Positions 36,270 to 48,513 of a stretch of DNA of 64,000 nt are shown piece by piece; within the stretch, counting starts at the first letter, position 1; each line of letters begins with the position of its first letter. The stretch covers positions 3,162,001 to 3,226,000 of the forward strand of contig CP114117.1 of the NCBI GenBank assembly GCA_029959195.1, given 5' to 3'. A program made the position numbers and the translations under genes. The stretch comes from Dictyophora rubrovolvata (taxonomy: Eukaryota > Basidiomycota > Agaricomycetes > Phallales > Phallaceae). A model generated the notes under the pieces. The model worked only from the letters and a program-made list of their open reading frames with translations, did no database searches and was not told the origin of the DNA.

Positions 36270-37935
36270 ACCCACGGGTATAAGCGCGAGTTGTTTGACT
36301 CATTTTTTCCTAGAAAGTTTGAGATTTTATAGGAAGTTTATGCGGGTGCAGCAGACGTAAGTTTTGAAAATTGTTATGTATATAAGGAGATGCACCAAGA
36401 AACCGGTGATCCGAATGAGCCCAACAGACATGGCTGTTCGCGACGCGACGTGTCGAAAATGCCACCCGAGGCTTTCTTTTTTTCTATTTGTGGAGCTATG
36501 TAGGGGATTCTATGGTTGCGGAACATGATAATACCAGAGCTTTAAAGAAGTTTCTATAAGAAGAAATGCAGTTACACATACCTTAATTGGTTTGAAACTT
36601 TTTTCCTCTCGCAATTGTGTAAATTTTTTTTGCCTTCTTGCTATCCCCTTTGTTACGGAATCCAATTCCACAATTCAGATGTATCGTGAGAAATTGCGCA
36701 GATTTCGATCCTTGCATGTCGGGGATCGGGGGACAATTTCCGAGTAAACACTTACGCAAATGAATGCCCACGTTGAAGTATGATAGCGCGTTGGGAAACG
36801 GTCATATTCTAATTACGGCGTCAGGATTGAAACAGCCCAAATTAAGCACATACATACTACCAGGTCGGATCAGATTCGGATCAGCCTTTTCCCAGTTCCG
36901 TGTCAGATATCTTCCAACTCAACGTATCTCTCGTATCATTGGCCATGCGATCCAAAACATTGCCCCTGTAGTTCGTGTACCTAACACGCCAGGTTCAAAT
37001 TTTGTGAATTTCGGAGTTTGTGACTTGGGCAATTACCGGTCTTACCTGTGGGTATTTTCAACGAAGCTGGCAGCTCGGGGGGTAATGAGACTGATGGGAC
37101 AGGTGCAAGGTTGTCCCAAGTAAGAGTAGACTCTCGTCGTAAACACGGCTCAGCTCGGTCTGAACGAAATTACAAGGAACCTTGCATGTTTTATGACGAA
37201 ATAGGGCTTCTGAATTTGTCGCCGTCAGGTATCGGGAGGAAGGCGGTCATTGGAGCGTTATTTTTTCATTCCGACGAATTTCAATCCAGCTTCGGGAGCC
37301 GTTACATGGCATTTTGCACGGTGGGATCTTCAATAAGACATTCATCGTCGGCCAAGGCAGTACTCGGATGTGGAACATATTCTGCGTCTTTTTAGATGGC
37401 AGCTTAGGAGACAACATCTGAGCCACTACCATATGGCTTGAACTCATACGTCTGATCATCGAGCTTGGCACCGATGATTTCCTGAGCTCCGACTGAGGGT
37501 GAGAATCGGGTAGTGATGATGGCGTATATGACGCCGACTAGCCGAGGCCTAAAGGGCGTTGACTGAAGATTTGAATTAGAGGCTTGCATGACGAGTGTAT
37601 TCGAAGTACTCGGGGAAGAGAACGAGACCGAATGAAATTGTTACGCGTGACATCTCGAGTGGATAAGGCCGATGGCCCGATATCATATCTAATCTCGCCC
37701 GCGGACGCTAGACATCTTGAGTAGTCAAAAATCATCATACTGAATGGTTTCTGCCTTTCAAGTTTCATATTTGAATCATTCTCACGCACAGAGTAGTCAA
37801 TTTTGGCCTATCAGAGGCGCACCCTAGCTGGGAATTCGAGTATAAAGGTCACGGTCACTGCCACTGGATAGTGGATCAGGGTATCCTTCTCACTTCACAG
37901 AAAGTTCCCACTGACGACTATACCCACCAACTATT
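36270..37935. other. Intergenic, possible gene relic
   Basis: About 1.7 kb. A minus-strand phrase QTYEFKPYGSGSD ending in a stop near 37410 and a 119-codon plus frame at 36764 are suggestive, but no complete gene could be assembled. Either decayed or simply non-coding. Confidence 0.35.
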
Positions 37936-39007
37936 ATGCAAGCTGTTTCTCAAATTACAGAAACTGAATTTTACCCGATTTTGGAGAAAAGTAAGTGGAA
38001 ATAATGTGTTTAATTCAAACCAAGGACTCTGACGTTACGACCAACCCTTTCACGCCAAGGTCATGAGATATTTATCCCAATTCTCAAGTCTAGGCTTTCA
38101 CTCATAACCGAAACTAAGAAGGAAACATTTCAGTATGGGCCCACAGAACGACACAAGGTATGTATCGAAGATCGATAGCAGTTCTCTTGTTTTCAAAACT
38201 CTGAATCGGAATCTAGCTTGATATATATTACCCACCTGAGGGAACCACTAATGCTCCTATCCTATTCTGGGTTTACGGAGGAGGTTTTGTAGCAGGAGCA
38301 CGGAATAAGGCCCCTGGTATCGTCTATGACAATGTGGGATCCTTTTTTGCTAGACGGGGCATACTAACAGTCGTTGCCGATTACCGACTCGCTCCAGCAT
38401 TCACTTACCCGGCTCCCATCGAAGATATCCGAGATGCTCTCAAATTCGTCATCACATCCCCAGAAGTTAACGCAGCCGCAAAAGGGGCGGACACAAATCA
38501 AGTGTTTTTCGTGGGGCATTCCGCTGGTGCAACACACGTTTCGGCGATGCTTCTGAATGAGGATATCTTAACTGATGAATATCGATCTCGTGTTAAAGGG
38601 ATTATTCTGATAGCGGGAGGTTATTCAGCTAGTCCGACATCCGCACCGTATTATGGTGATGGAGACAATTTTTCAAAATCGCCTATCGGTCTATTGGATT
38701 CCAAAACACCTGAGAAAGTAGGTCGGCAGAGGACTTCGCTCTCATTTTTCATTTTCGTACTCTTTCTAAACCTTTTGTTCCTCAGATTCAGAAATTGTTG
38801 TCACCTAGAATTTTAATCCAGATTGGAGATACCGATCCTTTTCTCTTGCAGGCCGGGATCGTGTTTGAGGCGAAATTGAAGGAAAAGGACATTAAGTTTG
38901 AGAAAACGATACTCAAAGGTCACAACCACTTTACTCCCGAACTGGCCCCCTCTTCAGGAGACGGAGAAGAAGGCGCGGAAGACATTATCAGATTCGTGAG
39001 AAGTTGA
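37936..39007 (+). CDS. Alpha/beta hydrolase (esterase), paralog 2
   Basis: Four exons (37936-37990, 38060-38157, 38217-38717, 38786-39007), 291 residues. It aligns along its length with the 32894 gene: FQYGP before intron 2, LDIYYP, VVADYRLAPAFTYPAP, nucleophile elbow GHSAGA, ILIQIGDTDPF for the catalytic acid, and GHNHFTPELAPSSGDGEE for the His. A notable difference is the oxyanion loop, YGGGFVAG instead of HGGG. The Asp of GDTDP is clearer here than in paralog 1. The same cytosolic small-molecule esterase role is expected; substrate specificity may have diverged. Confidence 0.9.
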
Positions 39008-39082
39008 TGTACGGTATGATCATGATCATGATTCGAAACAAGAGAGATTAAATAGTATAAGATTTGATGCATGGTCCAAGAG

Positions 39083-40158
39083 CTACATTTCACCGCATTC
39101 TGTTTAAACGTGTCAACCTATGAAATATATGAACTATCCCTGAATAAAAGCTCTTCACCTGTAATCTTAACTGTTAGCTTGGGTCTGTTGTTAGGTCCCG
39201 TTGGGACATTTTCTATCTGAGAATTTAGTGAGAAGAGCCGAGCTTTTTTCGATCCGGAAAGGAACAAACCTTGCGCACGGTCAACATGCCATCTATAACT
39301 TTGCCAAAAACAACATGCTTCCCATCCAGGAATTCGCATGGTTGAGTCGTAATAAAAAACTAAATGATATCAGTCGTCCGACTGAATGACGCGAAACTTG
39401 CTTGATGATACCTGGCATCCATTCGTGTTAGGACCGGAATTAGCCTAGACATCAAAAATCACTGAAATTACATCTTATATTATTACCGGAAGGGATAAGC
39501 TGACCATCGACAGTAGGCCCGGCGCATCGTGTTTCACAGTGAAATTTTCGTCCTAAGGTAATCAGTCAATGACTAAGACAACGATTTTTGAAATATATAA
39601 CAAACGGGAAACTTATCCCCGTAAATTGAAAAAGAACCGGTACCATCACCCTTGAGGAAATCGCCACCTGTTTGGAATGACATATAATTTGAATTAGTAG
39701 GGTCCAACCACAGACTGACCAGCCATGCTCGCCTTGACACATGAAGTCACGTACTCTAGAGAGTAAAAATTAGTGAAACCAAACAATGAGAAAATGCTAT
39801 GCCGTTACACCCTATTTAACCGTTTAATGCCAAGTTTTCTGGGAAGGTTATTGGCTAACACACCGATGAAATGTGGCATTTTTGTATCCCTGGGGTCTGG
39901 AGTTTACCCTAATGCAACAAGCTATATTGACTCTGGATTGTTTCAGAAAAGAGAAATACCGAAATTCTCCTGTGCACAGTTGGCGGAAGTTCTCGGCAGT
40001 CCTTCATATGAAGACTAGTCAACTGAGATGTTCATCCGAGCAGAAGCCGAACGCACATACTTTGGGACACTATCACTATAAAGCTCCATTTTTATCCGGC
40101 CGGCTGGAGTTTCACCAATGTTAACATCGAAAAATACAACAGGTCTAGTGGGTGCCAT
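39083..40158 (-). CDS. Cyclophilin H-type peptidyl-prolyl isomerase
   Basis: Ten exons (40158-40061, 40001-39960, 39908-39864, 39755-39733, 39667-39606, 39552-39505, 39444-39412, 39359-39270, 39216-39159, 39099-39083), 171 residues. Full single-domain cyclophilin: [31 protein letters not shown], the catalytic Arg in [27 protein letters not shown], the Trp position replaced by [14 protein letters not shown], and TECGEM at the end. The insert and ending fit PPIH (USA-CYP), a U4/U6.U5 tri-snRNP component. HRVRDF is one residue shorter than the usual HRVIKDF. The intron after exon 4 starts GC. An in-frame Met 16 codons upstream is less likely as the start. Confidence 0.92.
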
Positions 40159-40428
40159 CGTGTGGGGGGTGTAGAAGGGCTCGAAACGGAATGTCACGCT
40201 TGTCACACGATTTGCTAAAGCCGAATTCGCTCGCCTAATCTCATAATTTTTTTGGGATAGTCATCTTCATTGGAAGTATATTCCACTAAATTCCTCGTTT
40301 GAGTGTTTCGTGATGTTATCGTTCAAGCTGCAGTCGGGCGGCATCTACAATGTTTGAGCGTCTATTCTGATCTGCCCAATTTGGTTCCGTCCCATCAGTT
40401 TTTTCGTTAGCTTTTTCCTGCTGCCACC
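40159..40428. promoter_or_regulatory. Bidirectional promoter region, cyclophilin H / DIB1
   Basis: 270 bp separate the divergent starts of two proteins that both belong to the spliceosomal tri-snRNP. A shared promoter could keep them in step. A CACCATG context precedes the DIB1 start. Confidence 0.45.
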
Positions 40429-41124
40429 ATGTCCTATTTCCTTCCTCATTTACCCTCAGGCTGGCATGTCGATGAAGCGATAAAATCTGAAGAAGATCGG
40501 ATTGTCGTCGTTCGATTTGGTCACGATTGGGATACGCAATGCATGACTATGGATGAAACTCTTTACAGCGTCGCAGAGCGTGTTCAGAATTTCGCAGTGA
40601 TTTACCTAGTCGATATCACGCAAGTCCCTGATTTTAATAAAGTAAGTCCATGTGGTATATTATGGCTTGGCGTTAAAATTCAGTTTTAGATGTATGAATT
40701 GTATGATCCTTGCACTGTCATGTTCTTTTATCGGTGCGTTTATGGCTTAATTCAGGCATAACATTTCCAATTAATTTTTTCTTTCCTGGTGAAACAAATA
40801 GTAATAAACACATTATGATTGATTTGGGTACCGGTAACAACAACAAGATGTTCGTGGTTTTCAATTGTTTTTCCTCGTTCTCCCCCCTCTGACATGCCAC
40901 AGAAATTGGCCGATGGATAATAAACAAGAAGTATGCCAAGTCCATTCAATCTCACCTTTCATAATACTGATACCGTCAAGATGATCGATATCATTGAAAC
41001 TGTCTATCGAGGGGCTTCCAAGGGACGCGGTCTTGTCGTGTCTCCTAAAGGTAAGTGAACATTATGGAAGATTCAAAGTCTATTAACACCTATGGTAGAT
41101 TATTCCACAAGATATAGATATTAA
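40429..41124 (+). CDS. DIB1: U5 snRNP 15-kDa protein Dib1/Dim1
   Basis: Six exons (40429-40641, 40690-40733, 40802-40849, 40903-40930, 40981-41050, 41099-41124), 142 residues, the standard length. A thioredoxin fold without redox Cys pair: MSYFLPHLPSGWHVDEAI, RIVVVRFGHDWDTQCMTMDE, YLVDITQVPDFNKMYELYD, KHIMIDLGTGNNNKINWPM, ending DYSTRYRY. The protein sits in the tri-snRNP and must leave for spliceosome activation. Highly conserved and unmistakable. Confidence 0.97.
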
Positions 41125-41905
41125 CTTTGTATGTGCTCAATTTTTGATTGACAGAAATATAGTGTATTTTTTTTGTCGACTCCAGTGAAACAAACAAGGC
41201 GAGTTAGCTGGCAATCTTCAATTAGTTATACGCCTTCTATTATTCCACTTATTGATATCATCCAAAGATGTCAGCTGTCGTGACCTTGGTTACGGCAACC
41301 CCAGGTGTCTGGTTTTCCATACTTATACGGACGTTCTGTGGAAAGGGTAGACATGAAGACAGCGTGGTTGTGGCATGTTGATTATCTGCATACCGTGATA
41401 ACGGCTAGCGCAAATCACATAGGGACCAACAGTTCTATCGGTTGATTTTATTTGATGAAGTTAATGCTTTTGACATGTGCGCAACCTTGGAGTTGCTCTT
41501 TCCGGATCGTTACCCGTGCCTTTATCTTGCACCACGACTGAAATTGCTGTTATCAAATTCGGCGGTTTCATCATACCTCATGATATCCATTTCCTTCTTG
41601 CCGATCAATAGGAAAGCTGGTCACCTGAGATTGCACTGGGATGGAAATGTACGTAAAGCAATCCAATATTTTGATTCTTCGAGGAGGCCGGGCCAGGGGT
41701 TTCGAACTTTCATATCTTCCCTTCAATTTCAAAGTCACAGCGGCAATTGGAAGATCTTATGCCTAAAAGCTTACTAAACCCGAAAGTATGTCTGTTGGCC
41801 GGCCATTCACGTGACCCTGCAATAATGTGATTGACGCCGTGCTTATCTCTTGGAACCTTCACCTTATAAACGCGGCATCTCACCCACTGAATTATCCACC
41901 GTACC
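41125..41905. other. Intergenic
   Basis: About 780 bp between DIB1 and the amine oxidase. A 111-codon plus frame at 41442 has no motif. Nothing else seen. Confidence 0.45.
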
Positions 41906-44900
41906 ATGACTCCAGTGCCCGTTGGAATTTCAAATCCGATTGCTCAAGAGGCTGTTGAAGAGGTTCAAAGGCCCGTTAAGCCTGTTGCCATCACTCCTAG
42001 CCTCGACACTTTGACAACTGCAAATGGCGACTCGACCATTACAAAATCCGGCTATATTCATCCTCTCGATCCCCTAACTCCGGAAGAGGTGAGTGCAGCT
42101 GGGAACGTGTGCTTGCCCGTGCATGACTGTAGATCTTTTCTCTTCCCCCACGCACATATGTACTGGCACTTCGTGGCACCGAGGTCGGTCGATGGTTGTA
42201 GCCTGATGCTTGTTGTTTCTAACAAAAGCGATTCCGCATCTCGTGAACCTATTTGACTGTCCGTGCTCTTGTGCGTATCGTGTCTCCGAAGAGTCAGTGA
42301 GAATCGAAGCATGTTCGGTCAGGGTCACTTTTCCAGCTTACTTTAAGAGTCGTGTATTGGGACCGAATAGCGCCTTTACCGATTCATTTTGATTTACAAA
42401 ACTTAACCCATCCCCTTTCTTCGAATTTGCCGCTTTTGGCTTTTTCTTCCCATTCTTTATAGATATCGGAAATATCTGTGGCTGTACGAAGATACATTGT
42501 AGAGCACACCCCCGTCAAAGCGATTAAATTTATCACGTGTTCCACTGCAGATCCTCCCAAACGCGACGTTCTTGCCTTCTTGGGTATTCCCTTAGCAACT
42601 GGGGAACAGCCTCAGACGCTTCAACACCCAATCATTCGCAAAGCCGACATTGATGTAAGTTTGCCTTAATTTTAGTCTATTGTATTCTGATGGCAAGCCG
42701 GTTATATTCAGTTCATTGATCTTGTTACTGGGTATGTTGACCGATTCTGGATCTGAATAACCGACGTTTTGACCGATTTGATCAGCGATGCCTATGACGC
42801 TGTCGTAGCCTTTATCGATGGGTCATGGGTCACTGAAACTCTTACCAAATTACCTGAAGGAACCCAGCCTCAGATCAGTGTCGATGAGCTACTTGCGGCT
42901 GAAACAACGGTTCGCAATGACCCGAGGGTGCAAAAGCTTGCGGCTGAACAAGGTTTGTCACACCGTCCAGCTTCATGTTTCAGTGTCGATGAAAGTACTT
43001 TTCTTCAAGGGCTCAAACCCGAGAACATCTATGCCGATGGCTGGTCAATAGGATGGGATTCCAGATTCCCAACCAGAAAACGTCTTCAACAAGCCTTAAT
43101 GTTTGCTCGGTTCCACGAGCATGACAATCTTTACGCCTATCCTTTGGTACATGAATCCCGCTACTGTTTGAAGCTTGACGCTCTTTATACTGATAAGAGC
43201 CTAGGATTTCATTCCCGTGTTGGATTCAAATAGTCTCGAAGTAATTCACATCGACTTTCCGCCACGTCGTATAGCCAAGGACGAGGAGGGTAATGAAAAG
43301 CTCACAGCCGAAAGTACCGCGCCTCCCCCATTGGAAGGAGATTCCTTGAAAGCTTCCGGTCGCGACAGAATACCTTACCCGAACGTGCCATATGAATATC
43401 TCCCTGAATATCGAGAGAAGCAGTCGGATTATAAGCCCAGCACCAGAGAACCTTTGAAGCCTTTGCATGTCATTCAGCCAGAAGGAGTCAGTTTTAAGAT
43501 GAATGGAAATGAGATAGAATGGCAGAATTGGAAGATGCATATCGGTAATGCTTTTTCTCGTCGTTCGGAGATACTATCGTTAACCCTGTGTCTATCTAGC
43601 CTTCAACCACCGAGAAGGCATTGCTTTATCAACCATCACCTATGATGATAACGGGAAGTTAAGGCCAATGATTTACCGATTAAGCTTAGTTGAGGTAATG
43701 TTGTGGCTAGATAAAGCTGGAGATAGGTTGTTGATTCTCCGATTTTCAGATGGTAGTTCCATACGCTGCACCAGAACATCCCCATCCTCGCAAGTTTGCT
43801 TTCGACGTGGGCGAATATGGCATCGGAACACAGGCTAATGATTTAAGTCTCGGATGCGATTGTTTAGGAAAGATCCATTATCTTGTACGTCTCTACCCAC
43901 CATGTGTGTCAGCTGTTTCATGACTGGCATCATTAGCCTGGCTCCTTCATCGGGAAAGATGGCACGCCATTCCATATCAAACGTGCTATTTGCATACATG
44001 AAGAAGACAATGGATTACTCTGGAAACATACAGATTTCCGTACGGGACATGCCTTGTCTGTTCGAAGTCGTAGACTCGTAATTAGCATGATATGCACTGT
44101 TGCTAATTATGGTTCGTTGTCTCCGTCTGATCACCGTCCATTCTCCGATTGACATGTTTTTGTAGAATACTGCTTCTACTATTACTTCTATCAAGACGGT
44201 ACTATCGAATTCGAGGTCAAATTGACTGGAATATTGAACGTCTACCCCCTTGCGGAGGGCGAAACTTCCACGCCGTTTTCAACTGTCGTCGCCCTCCGCA
44301 TTAGTGCTCAATACCATCAGCATCTTTTCTCCCTGCGTATAGACCCTATGTTTGATGGCCTTCGAAATAGCGTCGTTGAATCAGATGTAATCGCCTTGCC
44401 GGCACTGAAGGGGTCTAAAGAGAACTGGGCTGGAAACGCGTTCACAACCACATCGCGCACACTTCGTTTCGCAAGCGAAGGTGGGCGAGATTATGACTTC
44501 TCAAAAGACCGCAGGTGGACAGTTGTGAATCCCAACATGAAGGAACATTATGCAAGCGGAAAGTATCCCGGATACGTCCTAGGCTACCGTGGATTCTCGA
44601 CGACGCTGCTTAGTCGACCGGATTCGTGGGTTGCTACTCGTGCTGGGTTCGCAACGAAGAGTTTGTGGGTTGTAAAGGATGTGGAAGATAAAACAGGAGG
44701 AAGGCTATGGCCTGCTGGGAGGTATGTTCCGCAGACAAGAGGTGTGCCGGAGGATTCAGTCGAGAGGTGGGCGCAAGGAGAGGATAACATTGAGAATGAG
44801 GATGTCGTGCTGTTTGCTACATTAGGTTCGTCAAATGATGGTACAGTGAACGGTCTGTATTGACTGATGAACGTTTTTTGGCAGGCATCAACCATATCAC

Positions 44901-45169
44901 AAGGCCTGAAGACTGGCCTGTGTACGTTCTTTCATTCTGCTTGTTGATTGTCCAAACCCCTGATCCATCTACGTAGCATGCCTGTTGAACATGTCCGGTT
45001 CACAATGAGGCCCATCAACTTCTTTGGACAAAATCCTTCCATTGACGTCCCCGGTACAAAGGACGTGGCAAGTGTGACGGCTTTCGACGAGGTGTCATCA
45101 AATGCCAATGGTCGCGAAACTAACGGAGCTGAAGGAACCGATAGTGGAACCGTTTCATGCTGCAATTAG
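41906..45169 (+). CDS. Copper amine oxidase (primary-amine oxidase)
   Basis: Twelve exons (41906-42088, 42463-42654, 42712-42731, 42786-42952, 43010-43146, 43205-43544, 43600-43694, 43750-43884, 43937-44111, 44166-44825, 44885-44921, 44977-45169), 777 residues. Catalytic Asp in [11 protein letters not shown], cofactor (TPQ) motif VANYEYCFYYY whose first Tyr would be converted, copper His pair in [13 protein letters not shown], and third His region [11 protein letters not shown] ... PVEHVRF. The reaction turns primary amines and O2 into aldehyde, H2O2 and ammonia. The C-terminus adds an unusual Ser/Asn/Gly-rich tail ending CCN, with no clear peroxisomal SKL. Intron 1 is 374 nt, the longest in any model here. 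Confidence 0.95.
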
Positions 45170-45519
45170 ATTCCTCTCTGTTTGTTTTAACCTATGTCTC
45201 CATGCCAATCCTTCTAACATTTCCCGTACATGTTCCAGTCTTTCTTGAATCTTCATATGCAGTTCATTGAGTTTAATGTTCATTTGATATGGTTGTGATA
45301 TGACATTGTTTTCAATTTATGTTCGCCGCATTGCCAAGTATGTCTATATCGTCTAATGACACAAATAGAAGTACATAGTACAGAAAGTAGTATGATGAGA
45401 GCGTGATGTCGTGTCTTTCATAAGTCGGAATTGATTGGCTAATATACTATGTCAGACAGGCGCTAAATGCCAAATTGGTTTATAGAGACACAAACCTGGT
45501 ATGACAATACAGTCAAGTG
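45170..45519. other. Intergenic between convergent genes
   Basis: 350 bp, AT-rich 3' flank of the amine oxidase and of the minus-strand gene that follows. Nothing recognised. Confidence 0.45.
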
Positions 45520-46071
45520 TCATCTGGACGGGGTGTGGAGATGGGAATGTGCTCCGAGAGAGGGTAAAGAATCGTAACGTCTTTCGGGCGAGGAAGGCGG
45601 TGTAGCGGTTTCCCCTGGAAGTCAGTGTCAAGTGAGTGCCTGAAGATACTGGACAGTGGTAGATTGAAAGAACTAACGAAATGCCAAGTTAACTTGTCGG
45701 CTGTACATTGATTGCATGGCGGCGTTATTATAACCCAAATCAAGAAGCAACGAACAAGACTGTGGCTGATAATAAACACCCTGAACAGAGTTTCCGAAGT
45801 CCATTTGCGGCTGCAGACATAAAGCAAGTTCGAAAGATTCCTTGAAGTTAACGAAGGGATCGTTGTTGCCTCCTGATTGAACGTCGAAGATACCATCTTC
45901 TTCGTCAGGATTAGGCAGCTCCACGGTTCTGAGTCGGGGCGCATTGGGGATCTGCGGACTGTGATCTTCGCGCATTCGAGAAGGTGGAAAAGAGGTGGAA
46001 GGGTGAAAGGGCGAGAGAAAACTTTCATTGACGTTGGAACGAGGAAGAAAAGGTGAAGCAAGAAGAGACAT
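45520..46071 (-). CDS. Small Ser/Pro-rich protein of unknown function
   Basis: Two exons (46071-45678, 45614-45520), 162 residues. Starts MSLLASPFLPRSNVNESFL, middle segment VELPNPDEEDGIFDVQ, a moderately hydrophobic helix-prone part with many Gln and Cys (FELALCLQPQMDFGNSVQ), and a Ser/Pro tail ending HLHTPSR with a TPPSSPER phosphorylation-like site. No family recognised. GT-AG splice in phase 1. Minus-strand open frames overlap the gene in other frames but lack any splice logic. Confidence 0.6.
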
Positions 46072-47461
46072 AATGGTGGGCTGCAAGTATAGAAGATGGC
46101 TCTTGTCTTATTCTTGAAGTTGACACCATAGTTTCTTTTATATAAGAGATGAATCTATAGAAGGAAAACTCGAAAGAGACGGTTGCCACGGCCAGCGAGA
46201 ACAACAGCAAGGATGGGAGAAAAACAATTAACAAATGAAATGAACAAAGGCCGTTGGTATTGTGAGTCCGGTTTTTTTTTACGACGAAGGGCTGCGTGGT
46301 CGGACAATCAATAGTTGGATCGATGACAGACAAGGAGGAAAAAGAAAAGAGTCTCATCCCTTTTTTATATTTGCTTTTATGTTTGCTTGTTGTACAACAA
46401 GCTTCGTACTTTACTTGAAGCTCAAAGTCGGATTGAGCAAGGAACAGCCCTGAACAGCCCTCCACTACACGGCCACCCGAGGCCGTTGACTTCCCCGCCA
46501 CTGCATCAGATAGAAATACTGCCGGATATGTAGTCGACCGGCACAGGTTTCTGAAGTACATGGCGCGGCCCCTTGATGATTATTTTTTCTTCAATTACTG
46601 AACCGCAAGGGTCCACAGAGGAGCAGAGATGATCCCCTGAATACAGGCCTTGAACTGAACTCCCGGGAGTTCCCACTGCCTCAACGAAAAAGTTCAAAGT
46701 CTGTCCATAGTACCGCGAACAGTTTGTCCTACATTTGAGGAATGCTCTCCCGGGGGATACTCACTGTAGCAAAGCTATCAGCCATGTGAAGATTCTGATT
46801 TATTGCGTTGAAATACAAGTGCTGAATTGAGACGGATCTTATAATCCAAGCAAGGCCTTAGTTTGTGCATTTGGCATATTTTTCGTTAGCCACACTACTC
46901 GCGACGACACTGATCTTGTGAAATTTGACACCAGATTTATTGCTGAACGAAGTTACAACATGAAACGTTGTCTTTAAGTTCCGTATTGTGTAGTAATTCG
47001 ACGTATTCAACACTGAGTAACACGCGAAATACCGAACAAACCCCAGTTTTTTTCTTTCCGTGTATTATCAAAAGCTTTAATTATTTCTATGAAATATGAC
47101 GTTGATTTGTGGAACTGGAAGAGGTTCAAAATGAAACCATTGAGGTCAAATTGACCGGGCTGATCTATAAATTAATTTACATACCGATATTTTTCACATG
47201 GCATATAGATTTGTACAATTGAAGGTTTGGGTTTAGTGTTTGGAGATTAGGGTTTAAGGTTTAAGGTTTAAGGACAGCTTATACCCGAGTTCGTCACGTA
47301 TGTCACGTGCATGGAATCAAGATGTCAAAGCTCAGAGCCAGCCCAAATTCAACATACTCAACAGTGGACACTGAATAGTTCCAAGCCTCAGTCACCACCG
47401 AATCCTAATTCGTACTTTTATCGTAGTCATCTTCGAAGCATCAACCTTCAAGTAATATCAT
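46072..47461. other. Intergenic with telomere-like tract
   Basis: About 1.4 kb without a confident gene. It holds the GGTTTA tract listed separately; a long minus frame at 46025-46561 lacks motifs. Confidence 0.45.
47223..47273 (+). repeat. Degenerate telomere-like repeat (GGTTTAG/GGTTTAA)n
   Basis: Consecutive units ggtttag, attaggg, tttaagg, tttaagg, tttaagg resemble the fungal telomere unit TTAGGG. It could be an interstitial telomeric remnant or a telo-box in the promoter of the downstream gene. Confidence 0.55.
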
Positions 47462-48513
47462 ATGACTAGTATTGAAGTGTTCGACAACTTTGGAGCCTTG
47501 GATGGTTTAATGCAAGGCGAGTGTTAGGTCGGTTTCTCAAGTGCGCCGACCTTATCGACCTATCTATTTTTCAGTCATATACCATTCTATTTCTTGTTTT
47601 GTTTTGATAAGCGAGGTTGGGATCGCAGATTGGAGTATTGAGCTAGGACTCGTCGAAGAAAACCAGTGGTGGAAAGGATCATGGTCTAAAGAGGACGTCA
47701 TTCGCCAAGTCGTATGTATTAACGTCTATCGTAATGCTTGAATTCTCTCGACATTCTCTTTGAAGAAGAAACCCACAACGGAGAGAGACGTTGAAGATCT
47801 TGCTGAAAAACTGGCGAGTTGGTTTGTTTCGGGAGAGCTGTCAATTAAAGGATGGTCTGATAGCCGCTCAAAAGATCTACAAGTTGGGTTTGTCTGTCTG
47901 TATTGTTCTTTCATTCTTTGATAATTACTTATGAACAGCTAATGATTGGTTCTGATATTGGGGTTGACTTAGAAAAATTACCTGACGATGAGAGCCCGAC
48001 GCGTGCATTAGAGCTTTTGAAAAAAGTGAATCTATCAATGCAAATTCCTTTAATGCTATAGCGTTGAACTTTCTATTAGATAGCTCTGCGTGCTCAGCTT
48101 CATGACTGTCGATTATTCCAAGTAGGCCCTGCCGAGCCGGCGTTGAGTAAACGTAATAATCAGCAAGATGCGCGAGCTCCCGCGAATGTCGAAACATTCG
48201 AGGAAAAGGATCATGAACTAGGAGAGGCACAGGTGGATAAAGGTTTTAATTGCATATTCCCTAAGCACTACTTAAAACGTTTTCCTAGAAACGCATCAAA
48301 GAACTGGAAAGTCAAGCCTCCGTAGTGAAACAGATGATCGCCACTAAAAGAGAAACGACAAGTATGTCTCTGTTAAATTCTGTTTCCTTTTTGTGTAACC
48401 ATTTAACTGTACATATAGGACCGGTAGTTCCCAAAGCGCCCCGTGGCGCTTCTCGAGCAAACCCCACGAGACAAAAAAGAAAAATAGTGGAAGCTGAATT
48501 CGAGAGCGACTAA
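47462..48513 (+). CDS. XRCC4/PAXX-like protein, copy 1
   Basis: Seven exons (47462-47520, 47612-47711, 47766-47882, 47939-48025, 48080-48232, 48289-48361, 48419-48513), 227 residues. The N-terminal 110 residues read like an XRCC4-superfamily head: strand WSIELGLVEENQWWKGSW, helix ERDVEDLAEKLAS, strand ELSIKGW, then GVDLEKLPDDESPTRALELL and KKIALRAQL. A coiled coil follows (EAQKRIKELESQASVVKQM). The tail is SRANPTRQKRKIVEAEFESD: a basic nuclear-type cluster and acidic aromatic end, similar in layout to the Ku-binding tail of human PAXX (NPGFKSKKPAGGVDFDET). This suggests a non-homologous end-joining factor in the nucleus. The resemblance was judged by eye. Paralog at 52141. Confidence 0.7.

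Noticed and set aside
36764-37123. 119-codon plus-strand open frame
   Set aside because: No recognisable motif; neighbouring frames give equally good reading.
43885-43936. Suspected loss of the catalytic Asp in the amine oxidase (HYLPGS instead of HYLDA)
   Set aside because: The catalytic base belongs to the FDVGEYGIG motif, which is intact; this loop varies in the family.
46025-46561. 178-codon minus-strand open frame
   Set aside because: Overlaps the start of the 162-residue gene in another frame and is hydrophobic from T-rich sequence.
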